Part shown: one piece after another, positions 8,257 through 10,116 of the stretch
How the letters are laid out: each line of letters begins with the position of its first letter
How positions within the stretch are numbered: the stretch's first letter is position 1
Made by a program: the position numbers and the translations under genes
Origin: Deltaproteobacteria bacterium
GTDB lineage: Bacteria; Desulfobacterota; Binatia; UBA9968
DNA: 10,116 nucleotides
Reading direction: 5' to 3'
Assembly (NCBI GenBank): GCA_016844625.1
Contig: JAERMN010000073.1
Span: 1-10,116, forward strand
The notes under the pieces: generated by a model
Database searches by the model: none
Told to the model about the DNA's origin: nothing
What the model saw: only the letters and a program-made list of their open reading frames with translations

Positions 8257-8286
8257 CGGATAAACCAAACCGGCTTCGGCTGTCCA
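8257..8286 (-). promoter_or_regulatory. Possible sigma70-like promoter for the two-gene operon
   Basis: On the minus strand TGGACA (8286-8281; five of six to TTGACA) is followed after 18 bases by TATCCG (8262-8257; only three of six to TATAAT). Transcription would begin near 8250, leaving a leader of about 60 bases before the ATG at 8189 and almost none before 8246. The weak -10 would suit an activated promoter, and the dyad cluster lies directly upstream of the -35. This is a by-eye match only. Confidence 0.25.
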
Positions 8287-8325
8287 ATGAATTTTTATTC
8301 ATGTCTGACATGAGTTTTTCTTCAT
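8287..8325. promoter_or_regulatory. Cluster of overlapping dyads, candidate operator
   Basis: Two related 16-base dyads, ATGAATTTTTATTCAT (8287-8302, a perfect 6-4-6 palindrome) and ATGAGTTTTTCTTCAT (8310-8325, 14 of 16 identical to the first), start 23 bases apart. Between and overlapping them is a perfect 15-base palindrome, TCATGTC-T-GACATGA (8299-8313). The result is four ATGA/TCAT half-sites arranged symmetrically about 8306. This is typical of a dimeric regulator bound as two dimers. The divergent LysR protein is the obvious candidate, although the dyads do not show a centred T-N11-A LysR box. Confidence 0.5.
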
Positions 8326-8395
8326 GACCCGCGATCGGCTTGGTTTTCCACGCGGGTTCGGTGCAAGCATTTTCCTGAAGCGGATTTCAACCAGG

Positions 8396-8414
8396 ACAGC
8401 TGTGTTCGGGTCTG
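8396..8414 (+). repeat. Copy 1 of an imperfect intergenic direct repeat
   Basis: ACAGCTGTGTTCGGGTCTG here recurs as ACAGCTTGTGTTCGGTCTG at 8686-8704, 290 bases away. They are identical apart from one T inserted and one G missing. This copy begins with the 8-base palindrome ACAGCTGT, and its GCTGTG pairs with CACAGC at 8419-8424. Confidence 0.5.
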
Positions 8415-8424
8415 CTGCCACAGC

Positions 8425-8440
8425 GACTAAGCGATTAGTC
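8425..8440. promoter_or_regulatory. Perfect 6-4-6 dyad flanked by CACAGC direct repeats
   Basis: GACTAA-GCGA-TTAGTC is a perfect inverted repeat with the same 6-4-6 geometry as the dyad at 8287-8302 but a different sequence. CACAGC stands on each side (8419-8424 and 8440-8445, 21 bases apart). It could be a protein-binding site. The stem is short and no T run follows, so it is not a terminator. Confidence 0.35.
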
Positions 8441-8530
8441 ACAGCTAGACTCGGGCGCTCACACGGCTATGGTTATCGGACGCGCGTTCGCGGGCAATCG
8501 CGTTAGAGAATCTTGTTTTGGAGAGCACTA

Positions 8531-8641
8531 ATGGCAGGACGCGGCGTCAAAAGCGTTTACATCGACCGTCAACGTTGTTTACACCCGGGCAGGGCTCCTC
8601 TGCTCGACTACGATCAACAATTTTTCTTACCCCTATATTGA
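8531..8641 (+). CDS. Doubtful 36-residue ORF in the regulator leader
   Basis: An ATG at 8531 is preceded by GGAGAG (GGAG at 8520-8523, seven bases away) and opens a 36-codon frame ending in TGA at 8639-8641. The peptide begins MAGRGVKSVY and is arginine-rich early, with no signal, membrane span or motif I recognise. It overlaps the direct-repeat block at 8545-8583. The ribosome site is its only positive evidence, so chance is the likeliest explanation. Confidence 0.12.
   Translation: MAGRGVKSVYIDRQRCLHPGRAPLLDYDQQFFLPLY
8545..8583 (+). promoter_or_regulatory. Tandem direct repeat CGTCAA-N4-GTTTACA, 22-base period
   Basis: The composite CGTCAA-N4-GTTTACA occurs at 8545-8561 and again at 8567-8583, exactly 22 bases apart. 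All 13 defined positions match and the four spacer bases differ. The hexamers CGTCAA and TTTACA alternate every 11 bases (8545, 8556, 8567, 8578). A direct repeat on an 11/22-base helical period is the layout of OmpR/PhoB-family response-regulator sites. It lies about 230-270 bases before the LysR gene. Confidence 0.4.
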
Positions 8642-8685
8642 ACTCGCACAGCCTAGGCTCTCCAAACACCACACTAAATTCGATC

Positions 8686-8704
8686 ACAGCTTGTGTTCGG
8701 TCTG
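8686..8704 (+). repeat. Copy 2 of the imperfect intergenic direct repeat
   Basis: ACAGCTTGTGTTCGGTCTG matches the copy at 8396-8414 apart from two single-base indels. It lies 110 bases before the LysR start, whereas copy 1 lies on the operon side of the region. Confidence 0.5.
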
Positions 8705-8801
8705 GCGTTGCACTTAGCGCTGTTTCACTGGTATCTAACTTGCTCTCCTAAATGGGCGTGGCCAACACCAGAAACCGACGGGCGTTGGTCTAACAAGTAT
8801 C

Positions 8802-8807
8802 AAGGGG
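8802..8807 (+). promoter_or_regulatory. Ribosome binding site of the LysR-type gene
   Basis: AAGGGG ends six bases before the ATG at 8814. This agrees with the start predicted from the LysR N-terminal motif, which begins three residues into the protein. Confidence 0.6.
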
Positions 8808-8813
8808 AACACG

Positions 8814-9776
8814 ATGATAACGCTACACCAGCTACGAGTGCTCAGCGCGGTTGCTAAGCGTCTTAACCTTTCTGAGGCCGGGCGGGCTTTGGGCGTAACT
8901 CAAACCGCTGTCTCTCATGCAATTAAAGGATTGGAAAATCAGCTCGAAATAAAACTAATCAAAAAGGTGCGGACCGGAGTCGAGCTCACGGAAGTAGGCG
9001 AAGCATTCCGGACTGGAGTCGAAAATATCCTCAATCTGCTCGATGATCTGATGCAAACGCATTCCACGAAGAAAACTCAACTATCGGCGAAGAACCTCAC
9101 CATCGGCGCCAGCCACGGACCGTCGAGCCACTTGGTGCCGTCTCTACTGACGCGCTTTCAGCGCAACTTTCCGCTCGTCCATATCGTTCAACGCACCGGC
9201 ACTAGCGCGGAGATCGAAGAGTTGCTGCTCAATCGTTCGGTGGAAATTGCATTTATCTCAAATCCATCGAATCGGCCGGGACTGACGAGCGAAACGTTTA
9301 CGGCCGAGCGGCTGATATTCGTGGTGGCAAAGAGCCATCGAATGGCCAAACAAACAAAGATCACAAAATCATCTTTGGCGTATGTACAGCTGCTGATCGA
9401 TAACGGCAAAGACGGCAAAGGCACGACGCTCAAAATCCTCCGCCAGAGAATTTCCGAGCGAATCAAGCTCAACGTGGCGATGGAATTCGATAATCCGGAA
9501 GCGCTCAAGTCAGCGATCCGGACCGGCGGCGGAGTGGGACTGCTCTACGCCGACATGGTCAGCGATGAATTGCGCGACGGTGGCTTGAAGGAACTTACTC
9601 TCGCGGGCGTGAATCTCAACGGTAACAACCATCTCGTCTACTTGAAGGATGCGCCAATTTCTTTACCGGCGATGAAGTTTCTAGAGTTTGCTCGCTCGTT
9701 CAAGAATCGTAATGGTTCATTGAGGATCCGAGCGAGATCTCAGATAAAGCAGCAAGTCCGGAAAGAATTACGCTGA
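8814..9776 (+). CDS. LysR-type transcriptional regulator
   Basis: This 320-residue protein has the classic LysR layout. Residues 3-62 form the winged helix-turn-helix (LHQLRVLSAVAKRLNLSEAGRAL, then VTQTAVSHAIKGLE at 28-41, then the wing TGVELTEVGEAF). A linker helix runs about 63-90. Residues 93-295 form the two-lobed periplasmic-binding-protein-like effector domain (LTIGASHGPSSHLVPSLL...F...FP at its start, VEIAFIS, later GGGVGLLY). Family members bind a small molecule and act as tetramers on DNA, usually activating a divergent target and repressing themselves. The length is slightly above the usual 300 residues because of a basic tail of about 25 residues (RNGSLRIRARSQIKQQVRKELR). It is divergent from the two-gene secreted-protein operon, so control of that operon is plausible. 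The effector is unknown. Confidence 0.95.
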   Translation: MITLHQLRVLSAVAKRLNLSEAGRALGVTQTAVSHAIKGLENQLEIKLIKKVRTGVELTEVGEAFRTGVENILNLLDDLMQTHSTKKTQLSAKNLTIGASHGPSSHLVPSLLTRFQRNFPLVHIVQRTGTSAEIEELLLNRSVEIAFISNPSNRPGLTSETFTAERLIFVVAKSHRMAKQTKITKSSLAYVQLLIDNGKDGKGTTLKILRQRISERIKLNVAMEFDNPEALKSAIRTGGGVGLLYADMVSDELRDGGLKELTLAGVNLNGNNHLVYLKDAPISLPAMKFLEFARSFKNRNGSLRIRARSQIKQQVRKELR

Positions 9777-10116
9777 GTACCGACCGAGCATGAGCGCGTT
9801 CTGAAACAACGGCCTTTATCTTTGGGGGCCAGACTTTTATATCTCGACTTTCTTTGTTATTGAAAACCTTCATCATCGGTTCAAGAACAACGTTCCGCAT
9901 TTTACCCCAACGCTGAGCCATCGCTCCGATTCAAACATTCCACACGGTCATCGCGACCCTCTTTAGATATTGCGGCCCGTCCGAATCGTTTTAGCCGTTC
10001 AAGCGCTGCGCTTCGTTCAAGACTTTTAACTGCGCGGGAACAACTCGGCCGAACTTGGCGTTGCTCTACTGGATTCACCGGCGCTCTGACAAGCGACGGC
10101 AACCGTGACCGAAGCA
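9777..10116. other. Non-coding stretch after the LysR gene
   Basis: I see no gene, tRNA or clear rho-independent terminator here. Short minus-strand frames (9700-9921, 9902-10102) lack family motifs and good ribosome sites. Small repeats are present: GTTCAAG occurs at 9879, 9997 and 10015, the last two inside CGTTCAAG copies 18 bases apart that flank a perfect AAGCGC-T-GCGCTT dyad (10001-10013). Confidence 0.5.

Larger units (their letters stand above)
8190..8813. other. Long divergent intergenic region rich in small repeats
   Basis: This gap of about 620 bases separates the divergent operon and regulator. No frame in it looks convincingly coding: the open frames are short, low in recognisable motifs and mostly without ribosome sites. 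Besides the sites listed separately it holds a 10-base palindrome AGCCTAGGCT (8650-8659) and an imperfect dyad GGCCAAC-N17-GTTGGTC (8760-8790) just before the regulator. There are only weak plus-strand promoter matches, for example TTGCAC at 8708 followed by TATCTA at 8732. It is longer than the usual one to three hundred bases between a LysR gene and its target. Confidence 0.6.

Noticed and set aside
8324..8751. Two plus-strand open frames of 60 and 77 codons in the divergent gap.
   Set aside because: They have no recognisable motif and the frames overlap repeats and dyads. The second needs a TTG start. I regard the region as regulatory.
9878..9896. GGTTCAAG resembling a tRNA T-loop.
   Set aside because: No acceptor, D-arm or anticodon arm can be built around it.
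9700..10102. Two overlapping minus-strand open frames after the LysR gene.
   Set aside because: One starts within the other and runs into the LysR gene's 3' end. Neither has a convincing ribosome site or family resemblance.

Overview
The window holds two long, co-oriented genes on the minus strand and one divergent regulator gene on the plus strand. Base composition is moderate in GC. All three starts have Shine-Dalgarno-type sites. The two long genes encode large secreted modular proteins of kinds common in free-living Gram-negative environmental bacteria (Acidobacteria, Deltaproteobacteria-like, NC10, Verrucomicrobia and similar). The sequence alone does not let me name the phylum.

Layout. 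1-4361 (minus) is the first 1453 codons of a giant Rhs/YD-repeat protein whose C-terminus lies beyond the left edge. It has a signal anchor, four kelch repeats, an Ig-like domain, a carboxypeptidase-regulatory-like domain, a glycine-rich hinge, a GDPVD...TG Rhs entry motif (DUF6531 type) and about 20 YD repeats. 4362-4430 is a short gap with no terminator visible. 4431-8189 (minus; the ORF can be extended to 8246) encodes a 1252-residue secreted protein built of CARDB, WIGLYP-type, Ig-like, carboxypeptidase-regulatory-like, IPT/TIG and pre-peptidase-C-terminal-like domains, with two YD repeats in the middle. 8190-8813 is a non-coding region rich in dyads and direct repeats. 8814-9776 (plus) is a LysR-type transcriptional regulator. 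9777-10116 has no gene I can support.

How the parts may fit. The two minus-strand genes look like one operon producing two extracellular or surface proteins: the upstream one is an adhesive domain string, the downstream one a YD-repeat shell protein with a propeller-like head. The divergent LysR gene and the dyad cluster just upstream of a possible operon promoter suggest, but do not prove, that the regulator controls the operon. What the YD protein carries at its C-terminal tip (toxin, adhesin or nothing) cannot be seen here, and that is the main open question.
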